Origin: Tyto alba
Taxonomy: Eukaryota > Chordata > Aves > Strigiformes > Tytonidae
Direction: 5' to 3'
DNA: 64,000 bases
NCBI RefSeq assembly: GCF_018691265.1
Contig: NW_024881282.1
Span: forward strand, 49,173,122 to 49,237,121
Part shown: piece after piece, positions 26,100-37,815 of the stretch
How positions within the stretch are numbered: position 1 is the stretch's first letter
Layout of the letters: each line of letters begins with the position of its first letter
Notes under the pieces: generated by a model
Told to the model about the DNA's origin: nothing
What the model saw: the letters and a program-made list of their open reading frames with translations, nothing else
Database searches by the model: none
Translations under genes and position numbers: made by a program

Positions 26100-26570
26100 C
26101 ATCTGAGTGTAGGAGAAAGATTGACCCAGTGGAGGTCATTGAAGATGGTTAGGGAGTTGGAGTAAAGGACATCTGAGTGGGAATTGGGTGTGTTTAACCT
26201 GGAGAGCAAAAGGATCAGAGGATAAGGATCTAACTACAATATTATAGAGAAGATAGAGCCAGATTCTCCTCAGGAGGCATAGTGAGAGGATAAGCCTCAA
26301 GGGTCAAAAAATTAAATATGAGATATTGTAATTGCATGTAAAGAAAAAATAATTCACCATAAGAGGTTGCCCAGAGTGGTTGAATAATCTCTGTCTTTAG
26401 GGATTTTAAACAACTGTAAGGAAAAGGTCATGAGCAGTTTGACCCAGCTCTGAGTCCTGCTCTGGACAAGAGGTTGTACTAGATCTTAGTTCCTACGTCT
26501 AGGTCTAGGTACTAGTTCTCTTGTGGTCCTCTCTGTCCTATTTTTTGCTATAGTTCTGTGATTTTATGTC
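26100..26570 (+). mobile_element. CR1 LINE, end of ORF2 plus 3' UTR
   Basis: In sense orientation, the left end (GACCCAGTGGAGGTCATTG) matches the CR1 region coding the last part of reverse transcriptase. The 3' UTR follows in order: GAGCCAGATTCTCCTCAG, the GAGAGGATAAG box, GGTTGCCCAGAGTGGTTGA, ACAAGAGGTTGTACTAGATC and, at the end, TTCTGTGATTTTATGTC, a decayed version of the terminal octamers. Many stops and indels show it is dead. It is 5'-truncated, the usual state of bird CR1 copies. The exact 5' boundary is uncertain by tens of bases. Confidence 0.88.
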
Positions 26571-29500
26571 TTTAAGTCAGATGTTTTCAGACAATCTGAA
26601 TTTGATGAGATTTTTTTCAAGGACTATCTAATGCCCTAAAACCTGTTGAACTTTCAAAGATATTGGTGGTATACCTAGCTATAGACCCAGGTAGAGTTGA
26701 TCCTGGGAGCTCTAAGGATGAAGTATATGATTTCTTAAACCCCTCAATTATCCCTTATAATCTGCTGAACACAGAACATTTCAGAATAAGTAGCAAAGTC
26801 TTTCTCAAAATTGTTTCAGAGAAGATACTATATGACTTCCTGGGAAATGAGATTCAGTCCTAGCTGATGCACTCTGGTATTGGACATGGGCTTTTTATTT
26901 TGTTTCACAGGTGCTTTCTACCTTGTTCCTTGTTTCTGTTTGCCTACCTTCACACAGCTGTGGTGAGAGAGTAAAAGTGCTGAGTGCCCATAGATGATAC
27001 AGCAGTCACAGAAGCTGAACTGTGAGCAATAAAGTGCTGCATATTCTGAAAAATAGATCCTGGAAGTCTCATTATTGCACCTTATTGCAGTGATAACCTT
27101 AATCGTTCACACTTCTTAGTATTTTAATATATTTTAGCTGTGATTGTATTGTTATTGAATCAACTTTTAAAGTATCTCTTGTAAAATCACAATATTGTTT
27201 ATTGTTATTATTGGTGCATAGAGTGCATCATCATATATAGTTTCAAGAGTGCTGTTTGTTGAGGTGATACATGACACTTCCCAATAGAGCAGCTATGAAC
27301 AGACTCCAACAGCAGGATGTGGAGCAAACAAAAGATGCTGTTGGTACATGAAGTTAGCCTTGTTCCTTCTGCCATGTTAGAGTACTTTGTGGAACAAAAA
27401 ACTCAAGTCCCTATTTGTATTTCCAGCAAGTTTACGCTTTCTCAGCACACACTCTTCTTCCTATGTTTGACTATGATATTGTAAATTTTTCTTCCCCAAG
27501 ATGTGATGAACTGATATAGATTTTTGACTCTTCCAAGGAGCTTCATCTGAAGATCAAAGTCAGGTTCTCAGTTAATTATGTAAATAGTAATGCTGCAGTT
27601 TGTGTCTCCGACGAACCTACAGGTAGGCACTGAAGGAATGAATCCAAGAGAATGTAACTTAGGAAATACACAAAGCCAGTCCAGCCACTTCTCAGACAGG
27701 AATGGTACGGCCCCAGAAGTTCCTCAACACCTTGCTACCCAGAAGGGACTGGTTTTAATATAAGGATATCATACAAGTGTTTTTGTATTAATCTGTGATT
27801 CACTTCAGTGCTGAGGAATCTGATTCATTTTCTGTTCAGGACAACACAAGGATTTACAATGACTTCAAAGGAAATTGGAATAATCACCAGTTTGAGCTAG
27901 CCAGAGACTGGCTTTTTCATTCAAATCTTGGCTGTGTACTTTTAAAACAAGTTAATGACACCCTAGTTTTTATCTGCAAGTGACTATGTGACTAAAGGTG
28001 GGAACTACAGGTAAGATACTGAAGTGTTTAAACTTTATTGTGGTCATGAACTTCCACATTTTCATATATGACTCTTTCAAATTCCCTTCAAACAGAAATT
28101 AGTTACTCTTATTCTTTTATGTGCTTTTTTTTTTTTTGAAGTTGTGAGTATTTTGTTTGGTTGACTTTCATTTTGGTTTTGGTTTTGTTTTTCCTTCCAA
28201 GTGCTGTGCCGATCAGCACAACAGTGTGATAATCACAGAAGTGATTTTAGGAACTACACGCTTCAGTGCTACCTATTTCTAGCAGCTTTGGAGGTATTGT
28301 ACTAAAGTTCTTCAAAGTCAACAGGCTTGGGCTACCCAGGATGCCCTGAGCTCTGAGGAGCACTTACTGGCCAGGCCTGCAGCTGTAATTACAGCACTTG
28401 TGGCAGCAGTGAATTGTATCTCAATGGAGGCCTTTGGACTGTCTCTGTATTCTTAAGGATGTATGCACTTTTTCTCATATAATTCTTCTGGATGTTTCCT
28501 TTGCACCAAGAAATTCTACAGGACATCTTAGTGAGGTACAAAGTATTTTCAAGCACATGTGTAATACAGTCATTTTTCCAGCAATGTCCTGTTAACTTCT
28601 CATCAGGAGGTATTATTGTGGGGACCATCTGCTCTCAGATGTTTCCCTGTCCAGGTGGTCTGAAAATTAAGGTGCTAGGAGAGGTAATCTCGTATCTTTT
28701 CCTCTCATGGAAAGATATGATAAGTGTAAACACAGGATTACTAAACATACACAGAAAGTGGGATAATAACAGTGCAGAAATCCATTTCTTTTGGGGGGGT
28801 TTCTTCTATTCAGAGCTGTCTTTGGTGTATCTAAACAATTTTATGTTAGAACACTGACTGATTATGAGAGCCCTTCTCCCATGGCTGATGTTGCTTACAC
28901 CTGGAAGAAAACTGTGGGTCATTAGTTCTAAGTTCTGGTAACATGAAATAATGTAAATAACAGGTACAAATTAAACATTTTAATCTGAACACAGTCCACA
29001 GCTGTGTCTCTTTTGTTTTCAGTTTTACTGACTTCCTGCTTCTTTCTTTCCTGCTGTTATTATCTACTACTTTGCATTTGTATATAAACCAGTCAGGACA
29101 CCACATGGGTATGGATTACATAGCACTTCACAGCAATTAAGCTCCTTTTCATCAGAGATAGAGTAGACCACTTTCACTAAAACCCTCTCTAGCATGAAAA
29201 TGGAGACCCTTTCACAAAATGAGTAAGTATATTCTAAACAGCTGGCTGTAGTAGCCACAGGGCAGGTACAGGGTAGATAAATTCTGACCTACTCCAAATC
29301 TGCTGCCACATTGCTATTTTACTAGGGGTTAGTGCAAGGCAAGCCTGTGTTCCAGACACCATGTAGCTGTTCTGACCTGGCTTCAAGTGAAACTACACAT
29401 AATCAGTCTCTCTGAAAACATGGTTCTGTGTAGGGAAATCACACTTGGACAAACAAATCCATAGGATTTGGCCTTCACGATCTAATCTGGACCCTGAGAA

Positions 29501-32500
29501 AGGAAGGATGACAACATTAATCCCATTTATTAGTTTCTCAGGGTCTATATTAAAACTAGTAAGAGGTTTTTTTCTGCACTTGGTCCTGTTGGAATGTGAG
29601 TTTAGAACCTCAGTACTCAGGTGTTCAAAAACTTTCTAATTCCTGCCTAAAGATATTCATAATCAATGCATTTGTATTTGCTCTTAAAAGACCTTCACCT
29701 TCTTGCTCTTCTCCATTTAATCCCCTAGACTAGATGCAGACATCAGTCAGGTTGTCTCTCAGCCTTTATACTGCTAGATTTGAGTAGAAGCCAAAGCTTT
29801 TTTTGTGTGCTTTTATATGGCAAACTCTCTCCTTACCCTTTTCAGAACCACTTTCACTTTGAATTAATGTTCTTTGAAAATCTGGGTTCAAGCCTTCCAT
29901 GGGATTTTGAATCAGATATCCCTTCTCCCTCTTGAATGGCATTTAAAAAAAAAAAAAAAAAAAGTTTGTTTTTTTTTTTTTTTACTGTTACCAGAATTCT
30001 CTGATGATTTATCAGAGAGTTGTTGCCTTTTACATGGTATTTGACATTGAGGACAATTAAGCATCTAAAGATCAAATCAAAGCACTTTCTATCTTTATCT
30101 ACAATTTACTATTTTGTAGATTAAATCATTGTTACCTTCACTGTGGAACTACTGTACCTGATGCTGATCTTGCTAAGTGTTAGGTAAAGAGCAGTTCAAA
30201 TTTTGGGATGAGTTCCAGACAGCTATGCTGAAGATAGCCCTGTACATATCTTAACTCATGACACAAATGATGAACTAACAATTTACCTTCAGCACAAGAG
30301 AAAAAAGACTAACTTTGAGCCATAAGAAATTTTGCTTGCCATTTTGACTCTAAATCACAGCATACTTTTATAAAGCATTAACTTAATCTTTACAACCTAG
30401 TCATTTGAACAATTATGTATCCCAAGGACAAGATACTGCAGTTTGAATTTATTTATTTGCATTTAAAAGGACAGGTTCTTTGATGCTGAAGACAGTGAAA
30501 ATATTATTGTTCAGAATGCAATGAGATTAAGAACACACGTCTAAGCTTCATTGTCCCACTTCTTCAGTCATTCACATTAGTGACAGATGAGAGCAAAACA
30601 TGAATCAACAACAGTGATAGTGCGCTTTTCCTTTGGCTTTGTATTCCAGTTGTAGGTGCATTCAAAGGTAGAATGGTGGATGTACTCACCATATACATTT
30701 GCATGTATGCATTTGTGTGCATACCCACACGTATATTAATTTGAAGTTTACATGAGACCGGTGGGGTTCCGTGTAGAGGATGAGGTAAGATTCTTCCTCA
30801 TTTTCTCTCACCTGCAGATGAACTATTCTGCTCCCAAGGCTTATGTTGTGAACCTTGTCACCACTGCTAGGTGATGTTTGCCCTGATTACTTCCTGCTAA
30901 ATCCAGTTATTATGACCCTGTACTTTATTTTGTTTCCTCCCATTTCTAGAAGGTTACTCAGCTAAAGTGCTGTACTTATTTTATTCATAGCCTTCACTTA
31001 AATAACTAACCTTCTGTTTCTCTTTGTACAGAGGTAACGATCGATCACTTTCCTTCTCAAAATAGAGCTTGTTGCCTGGTGTTTCTTATCAAATCTGCTG
31101 AAAACCTTTTCTAGCACAGAGTCTCCAATTGCAAAATTCACTGCCTGACATCATTAATAAGAGTAACCAAGCTGAAGATTTATTTTTTTGTAGGAATCTT
31201 GCCAAATGCAGAAACTTAGAGAAGGAAAAGTGAGGTCAGAGAAAAGCTGCGTAAAGTCCTCTGGAAAGCTGAAAGTTAGTAGGTCAGATTATTGAATTTT
31301 GTTATAATTCTTTTACCCACTAAAGTGTTTTTGGGGATGCTTCAGTGCACCTCTTTCACATGTCCTCCTTCACAGTCAGATAGAGAAATGGACATGAATT
31401 CCCTTTTGCTGGATCTCTTTCAGAATCAAACCACAGACTTCTGTTTCCTCTCATGCATAAAGAAAATAGCTTCCACCTTACCACTGCTCAGGCAGGATAG
31501 CAAGATACTGGTCACCAACTCCTGGACCTCTTGTGCAGGAGTAACTCATTCACAGAACCTACAACTGCAATGGAGGAGAAAATGAGAAAATGTCCCCCAC
31601 ATATTTAGCATTTGCCAGAGTGCATCCTTAGAGAGGTCATAGTGAGAAAATTAAATTACCCACCTGTCACAGCAGTAATCATAATGAAATATGTTTTAGC
31701 AGGCAGTGAAGAAATAAAATGTGGTGGGAAAGAAACTCATAATTGGTGACATCACACTTCAAAGGAAAGCCTACCTAATGGTAAAAATACATTAAAAATG
31801 GTATAGAATGTAATGACTTCCAAAATACTGAAGAGTGATTAATTGACTGGGTGGTGAGCCACCGGCTTGGATGAACACATTAATCACTGCAGCGGCATGT
31901 CTGTCACAGACTTCTTTCAGTGTTTTGCACTTACTTTTATTATCTAGAGATGCAAGACTACTAGACAACCACTGATAAAATGCTGTCTGGGGGGAAAATA
32001 AAACTGAAAAACTCATCACCACCCAGTTCACTTTTTCCTCAGGGTTTGCAGAAGGCATGACCTTCCTCCTGTTGGTGCAGAGGACAGCAGAGCACTCCTG
32101 TCCCTTTCTGTCTTGGCTTTGCTGTCTCTTTCCTGCCTCTCCTCTGATGGGGTATTGGCCTGGCCCTGCTCACAGAGAAGCAAGGTCTGGAGAAGAAGCT
32201 GGAGAATGATGGCTGCTTCTGGATGGAGAAATTCCCTTGTTGCTCGTGTGAATTTACTCAATGATGTTGAAGAAAAGAGGAGACTAAATAATCTGTGCTT
32301 ATAGGTGAGCACTGTAGGCCCAGGAGACATATGGGTAGACAGTCGTTTGTGCAGGGAATAAATACTTACATGAAAAAGATCTACAGCGAAGGAGTCTAAA
32401 AACCCAGATCTCATCAACAAAGCTTCTCTGATTTGACAATACAGTGTTATTTAGTGACACTTGTAATTTTCAGAAGAAAACAAATGCTTTATACTATGCA

Positions 32501-35500
32501 TATGTTCTAGCAAGGGATTAGATGCCAGGATATTTGAGTCTTCCTAAATGTGCTAATAATTTATACAATTTCAGACATCTTAACAGACTTGGTCTTTTTA
32601 TTCCTCTGTTGTGCTGCCTGGAAACTGAATACAACAACTCTTCCCTTAGACAATTTTTCACAGTCCCCATTCAGGCAAATCCACTTTTGGAGGCAGAAGG
32701 ATACTCTATTTAGTTAAGGACTGTCAGTTTCTGGCCATAAAATGCTATTACAAGCAATCCATGTGTATTAAAAAATGTCCTGGATGAGTCAAACAAAAGT
32801 ATTTAGCTTTGTAATCCTAAATAGTATGATTTCCCAGATGGAATTTTCCTAACTGATCTTGTAATTTCCATTCATACCATCCAGATCCTTGCTTCCAAGT
32901 TGGGATGGCTGAATGCAGTTCAGGGGAAATATGAAATTGCTTGAAAGATGGACTAAGGTAAATTAAGTATTTTTCATCCAAATATGGCAGTGATCAAAAT
33001 CAGTTGTACTTTGTGCTTTATATAAGCTATATTTTGCATGTTGGATCTGTCACAGTAATATCTATGCATCAGGTTAGACTAAAGACAAATGGTTGGATAA
33101 AGCACAGAGAGGGTCTGCCTCTCTGGCAGGTACAGGTTAAAAAATTCCAGTTAACACTTTATTATTTCAAAATGAATGTACATGCCAGTTTGATAGGCTT
33201 GGGGATGACTATCCATTATTCATAATCCTCTGATTCAGAGACAGTAACTGGACACCAAGAGAAGAGAGATGCCTCAGGTCCAGATCTGGGTTCAGGTTCC
33301 AGCCTGCTCCCAGTCTTGCTGCAGCTACGCACTGGAAGCATGGCTTAGACCTCATTGAATTGTGAGAAACTCCAGCCTTTCAGCAGTAATTAGTTGTGTG
33401 ATGTTCACAAAACTAACAAACAAATCTGTTCTCATACAAATGCTGCCAATAACAGAAACTAGTAGAAGAGAAACTTGAGATCTATCATGTGTTGTACAGT
33501 TCCTTCCTAGTCAAAAGGTTTCAGTTTGCTTGAATTGTTTGCAGCTGTTAAGTGCAAAATTTTACAGGAGTGGAAGGTGAGCTTGATGTAGCAGGAGTAA
33601 TTTGAAAGGCTGGGAAAAGAAGTAATAGAAGTATTTTGATGGTTTTGTCTGAGGCATTCCATGGGGGCATAACTTCTGATTAAATGAGAATGGGTTTTAT
33701 TTGTTTTCTTGTTTACTGAAGGTTCAATAATGTTCAAACCTGGATCCAGTTGCAGGACTGTTTGGATTCTGTGTCATGTAGCTGTGACTACTAGAATGCT
33801 TTACCTCTTTCTCTCTTGCTCTACCCCACATAATCTGCACTTGAATGTTTTTTAGGTCACCCAACTAAATGGTTATGAGAGCTATAAGGAGGTGAACAGG
33901 CTTTTTATTCCTTACTTGAAATGCTTGTCATTCCCATTTGAAGTCAGATGAAACAGTATTGCATACAGATTGGTGAGAATCTAGCTATGTTGAGGGAACT
34001 GAGGGGAGATACCCTTGCTAAAAATTCAGCTACAGACGTGCTCACTTCTGCTAATGTTTGATCTCTGTAAACAAAAATTTATTACATTTATAATTTCTTT
34101 GTAAAAATGCTGATCTACAAGAAACAGAGCAGTCACTGTTTCAGAAATATTTCCTGGACAAGGTAAAAATAAGACTATTTCCATAAGTAAAAATGACACA
34201 TTGATTTCCTATGAGTCATGGGTCAACTAACTCAGTCATGTGGATTTTGATAACTATCTGGTATTCACAGAAAAGTCTGCGTTTCTGCATTTTCTAAACC
34301 AGTTGCATATGTGACAATGCAAAGTAAGCAGATACCAATGATTTAATTAGAAAGACCCAAAGTCACTGCAGCTTTATTTAAAGATCAGATGAATGGGCAA
34401 TGAAGTCATACCTCCTATAAAAATATGACAAGGAGGACAACAATGTCAAAATCACAAGAACCTTCACCAGATCCATTTGATCTAGTTTTTAGCACTGCAT
34501 ATCACAGAGAAAGCCATAGGTAACTGGCACCATGTGAGAGAGGAGTCCTTTAAAATCATATTTGTCCTCTTCTTGAATTCTAATAATTATAACTGGGCTG
34601 ATACAACTTTTTAAACATTGTATAACTCTGGAGATTCTTCTTATTTATAGAAATGACAGCATGATCTGACTATGACCTAGGAGCCAGATATGATCAATAA
34701 ATGTATCTCATTTCCTGCTTGAAATCTCAGTTAGAGAACAGAATAAATACTAGTAAAATAATAATTCTTTCAATATAAATATTGGATTTCAACTATGTGA
34801 AAGAAATTGAGGGATTGCTTGAAAATACTTCACCCAGACTGTTTATCACACAGTTGTAGATTATATTGTAGAGAATTTGGGACAAAACTGTAAATAATAT
34901 ATTGAACAAAAAGTAGGTAAATATAATTTCTGTGGAACAACTCCAGCATCTCTTCAGAAAATGTTAATATGGCTACAGTCCTACTGATTAGGTGCAAGAT
35001 GTGGAGAGGTCAAACAAGGCTCATCTCTCTGATATTTGCCTTTTACCATAGCTGACTGTTTCAGATTCATGTCTTCTCTGACTATAAAAAGAAAAATATG
35101 TTTAGTAAAGTTAGTGTGTGAAAGCTTTCATTACCAACTAAATATAACACAACAAGACAAAAGACAACATGCCTAAACATTAAAGTGGCAGAAACATCAT
35201 ATCATACTGATGTTGCAGAGAGAGAGTGATGCACTTCACTCACAAAAGAGAAGCAGCAATATACTTTGATATAAAAGGGTGAATTAGCAAAGTGCAATGG
35301 TAAATATGACAGTGGTTTAATAAGATTCGATAGCAAGGTACTCTTGAGGATCTATTGCATAGAGGACAGGGTCAGACAAAACTGTTAGGGAGACATCTCC
35401 ACTGAGTCATGAGGCTCAGAGAGGACCCCCTTGCATTCAAAACTCATTTTCAGAGAAGAGTCTAGGTGTGACTGGATCCAGACTTAGTCTCAGATTTGGT

Positions 35501-36128
35501 CAACAATTTATGTCTAAAGGATTATATATGCACAATCAATCCTTTATATCACTTAACTAAGACTCCAAAGTTTCAGCACGCTTATTCCCAATTCACTTAC
35601 CAAGTATCTAACACACTAAGTATCCTCTCAACCTCAAGGAGTAACCTTGAGAGATGTCCCTACTCAAGGGGAGATGCTGGTGTGCCGCCTGCTGCTGTGC
35701 AGGAGAGCTCAATGGGCGCTGTACTGTCCACCATTTATGGAGTAGGATGATTGACTTGCAGTCATATTTGCATACCAGTGGGGCCTCTGGGTCACTGTGC
35801 AAGACAGTCCTTGACTACTGCGTTGTCATCTGTCTCTCCTCACAATCCAACTTAAGCTGGATGCAGCCATTGTGACAGGTACTGGTGGTTATTGCTTAAA
35901 CTGGGGGGGGCAGGGAGGCGGGGACTATACCGCCACAGCTTAATGGGCACTTACAGTATAGTACATTATTTAAAGCCATGTTATCCACATTACTGAAATA
36001 TGAAGTGATGTACAAAGCACTTCAAAAACATTTTAAAGACTCTAGTTTTTGGAAAAATAACACATTGTTGTTAATCTACTTTAAAGTCTGAATGAAAGAA
36101 ATGTCCTCTTGTAGTGTGATGTTGTACT
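26571..36128. other. about 9.5 kb of unique non-coding DNA
   Basis: No gene, LINE or LTR recognised. Features seen: a T run near 28127-28137; an acceptor/donor-like pair bounding 27840-28011 whose interior has stops in frame; the A/T hairpin at 29945-29983; and a GC-richer patch at 32020-32290 with overlapping frames on both strands (up to 130 codons, minus strand 32028-32420) that lack any domain. Open frames elsewhere are below 125 codons. Confidence 0.5.
29945..29983. repeat. A19-GTTTG-T15 self-complementary tract
   Basis: Nineteen A residues (29945-29963), five spacer bases and fifteen T residues (29969-29983). The two homopolymers can pair as a 15-bp stem with a small loop. This is a place where replication slippage, cruciform extrusion or sequencing and assembly errors are likely. 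Confidence 0.9.
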
Positions 36129-36133
36129 ACAAG

Positions 36134-37173
36134 TGTTGTGGTTTGAGCTCAGAAGGCAACTGAGCACCATGCAGGCACACATTCTTCCCTTCCTTCCCAA
36201 GTGCTGAGAAGGAGAAAATAAAGCAAAAGGCTTTGGAACTGAGATAAGGACAGGGAGGGATGATTCACCCAATATAGTCACAGGCAAAAGACAGACTCCT
36301 TAGGGGAAGAAAAAGTACAAATTTAGTCCAGACACTGACAACAACAACACCTAACAGACAGAGTAGGACAGAGAGAAGCATTATCATATCTTAAAAACAC
36401 CTTCGCTCATGCCTCCTTTCTTCCCAAGCTCAACTTTTCTCCCAATTTCTCTACCTCTTCCCACCCAATGGTGGAGGGGGGCAGGGAATGGAGCGTGCCT
36501 TCAGTGCCACTGCTTCTTCCTCCTCAAGGTGAGGACTCCTTGAATTCTTCCCCTGCTCCACATGGTTCCCCTCTCATGGGAGACAGTCCTCCATGAACTT
36601 TCTCAGGTGTAAGTCCTTCCCACAGGTCACAGCCCTTCCCAAGCTGCTCTGGTGTGAATCTCTTCCATGTGTTGCAGTCCTCCCAGTGCTGAACTACAAC
36701 AGCGGAGGCTTCTTCTACCCACAGAGTCCTGGCCTCCTTTAAGTGCAGACACCTGCTGTGGCATAGGGTCCTCCACAGACTTCAGGTTGGCATCTTCTCC
36801 ACAGACTTCAGGTTGGCCATCCCTCTCCTCCATGGGTGGCAGAGGGGTGGCCCTTCCATCTCACCACGGGCTGAAAGGGAAGGTATCTGCTCCAGTGCAT
36901 CTTCACCCACTTCTCCTTTCTTCCACTGATCTCTGTGTTCACATAGGAGTCCTCCTTGTAACTTCTTCTCACAACTCCAACTCCTCCTCTCAGGTTCCCC
37001 ATCTTAAATACATTATCACAGAGGTACAGCCACTATTGGTAATTGACTTGGCCCTGGCCAGAGACAGATCTGACTTGGAGCCAAGGAAGCTTCAAGAAGT
37101 TTCTCACAGGGACCACCACTGTAGCCCCATCCCCCGATAGCAAAAACCCTGCCACAAACACCAACCCAGAACA
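36134..37173 (-). mobile_element. solo LTR, about 1.04 kb, avian ERV (family B)
   Basis: The plus-strand copy starts TGTTGTGGTTTGAGC and ends CCAACCCAGAACA, so in sense (minus) it runs TGTTCTGG...CCACAACA, the TG...CA form of an LTR. A perfect 5-bp target duplication flanks it. The body matches a long avian LTR family I remember by its runs of CTCC-rich, diverged tandem repeats, including a 21-base word that recurs at 36771-36791 and 36797-36817, and its ACAACAACAACACCTAACAG tract near the 3' end. No internal viral sequence is present, so the provirus was lost by LTR-LTR recombination. The 5-bp duplication would suit a class III (ERVL-like) or class I element rather than a typical 6-bp ERVK; the family name is not settled. 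Open frames here (up to 157 codons) are repeat artefacts. Confidence 0.88.
36771..36817. repeat. tandem repeat inside the LTR
   Basis: The word beginning CTCCACAGACTTCAGGTTGG occurs at 36771 and again at 36797, a 26-bp period. It is the best preserved pair of a longer series of diverged CTCC-containing repeats, placed in what would be the upstream (U3) part of the LTR in sense orientation. Confidence 0.75.
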
Positions 37174-37178
37174 ACAAG

Positions 37179-37765
37179 TTAGATGATGTGAGTATTCCTT
37201 GGAAAATACGAACTTCAAGCATGATCTCGACCCAGTTATCATTCTGTCATGAGAGTGCTACATACCTATCTGCTTAAGAAGGATTCTTCATATGATATCG
37301 GAATAAAAGTCTAATTATCTACTGTAATGTGAATGAAGTATGATCTTTTTGAAAAGATTAATCATCACACCACACAGGCTGTATTTTGGAAGTAACAGTT
37401 TTCCACTTATTTCAGTCATCCATCATATGTTCAGTAAATTTATCTGCCAGAGGAGGAGAGATATTGCAGGTGCAGTGCATAACCATCTGTATGGGCTGAT
37501 CAAATATTAAGGACTGGGGATTTGTAGAGTTTATCTTCCTGTCCATATCTGTCCTGTCCTGACTGAAACTTTCTCATTTCAGGTACACAATATCTCTATC
37601 TCAGTCACTGGTAGTAGTAAACAAAATACATTCACACATCTTTCATGATGGTTTTGATGAAATTTTTCCTGTAGTGAATTTACTGTCCATTTTCTTCACA
37701 GTGCCAACATTGTCATGAACACTCACTTTAGATGGATAATAAAGAAGAGTTTTTCTTTTCATCAG
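37179..37765. other. unique non-coding DNA
   Basis: No gene or repeat recognised. An alternative, longer upstream acceptor for the following candidate exon lies here (tttcttcacag ending at 37701), but the longer segment has a stop in each frame. Confidence 0.5.
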
Positions 37766-37815
37766 CACCTCCATTTGACCTTGTCCCAGGACACCCAGAC
37801 ACAGTGACTTTTCAG
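37766..37815 (+). other. possible 50-nt exon (unproven)
   Basis: The tract gtttttcttttcatcag ends at 37765 and a perfect donor (CAG then GTGAGT) begins at 37816. The only open frame needs one upstream base and reads PPFDLVPGHPDTVTFQ, ending in phase 0. The one-base requirement fits the one-base overhang of the candidate exon at 25330, giving a serine at the junction. I cannot assign the peptide to a family. Chance remains a serious alternative because short segments are easily open. Confidence 0.25.

Larger units (their letters stand above)
36129..37178. repeat. 5-bp target-site duplication ACAAG
   Basis: ACAAG occurs immediately before (36129-36133) and after (37174-37178) the LTR, marking the host sequence duplicated at integration. 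Confidence 0.85.

Noticed and set aside
36627..37242. Several overlapping frames of 64-157 codons on both strands
   Set aside because: They lie in or across a solo LTR rich in tandem repeats and have no viral protein domain.
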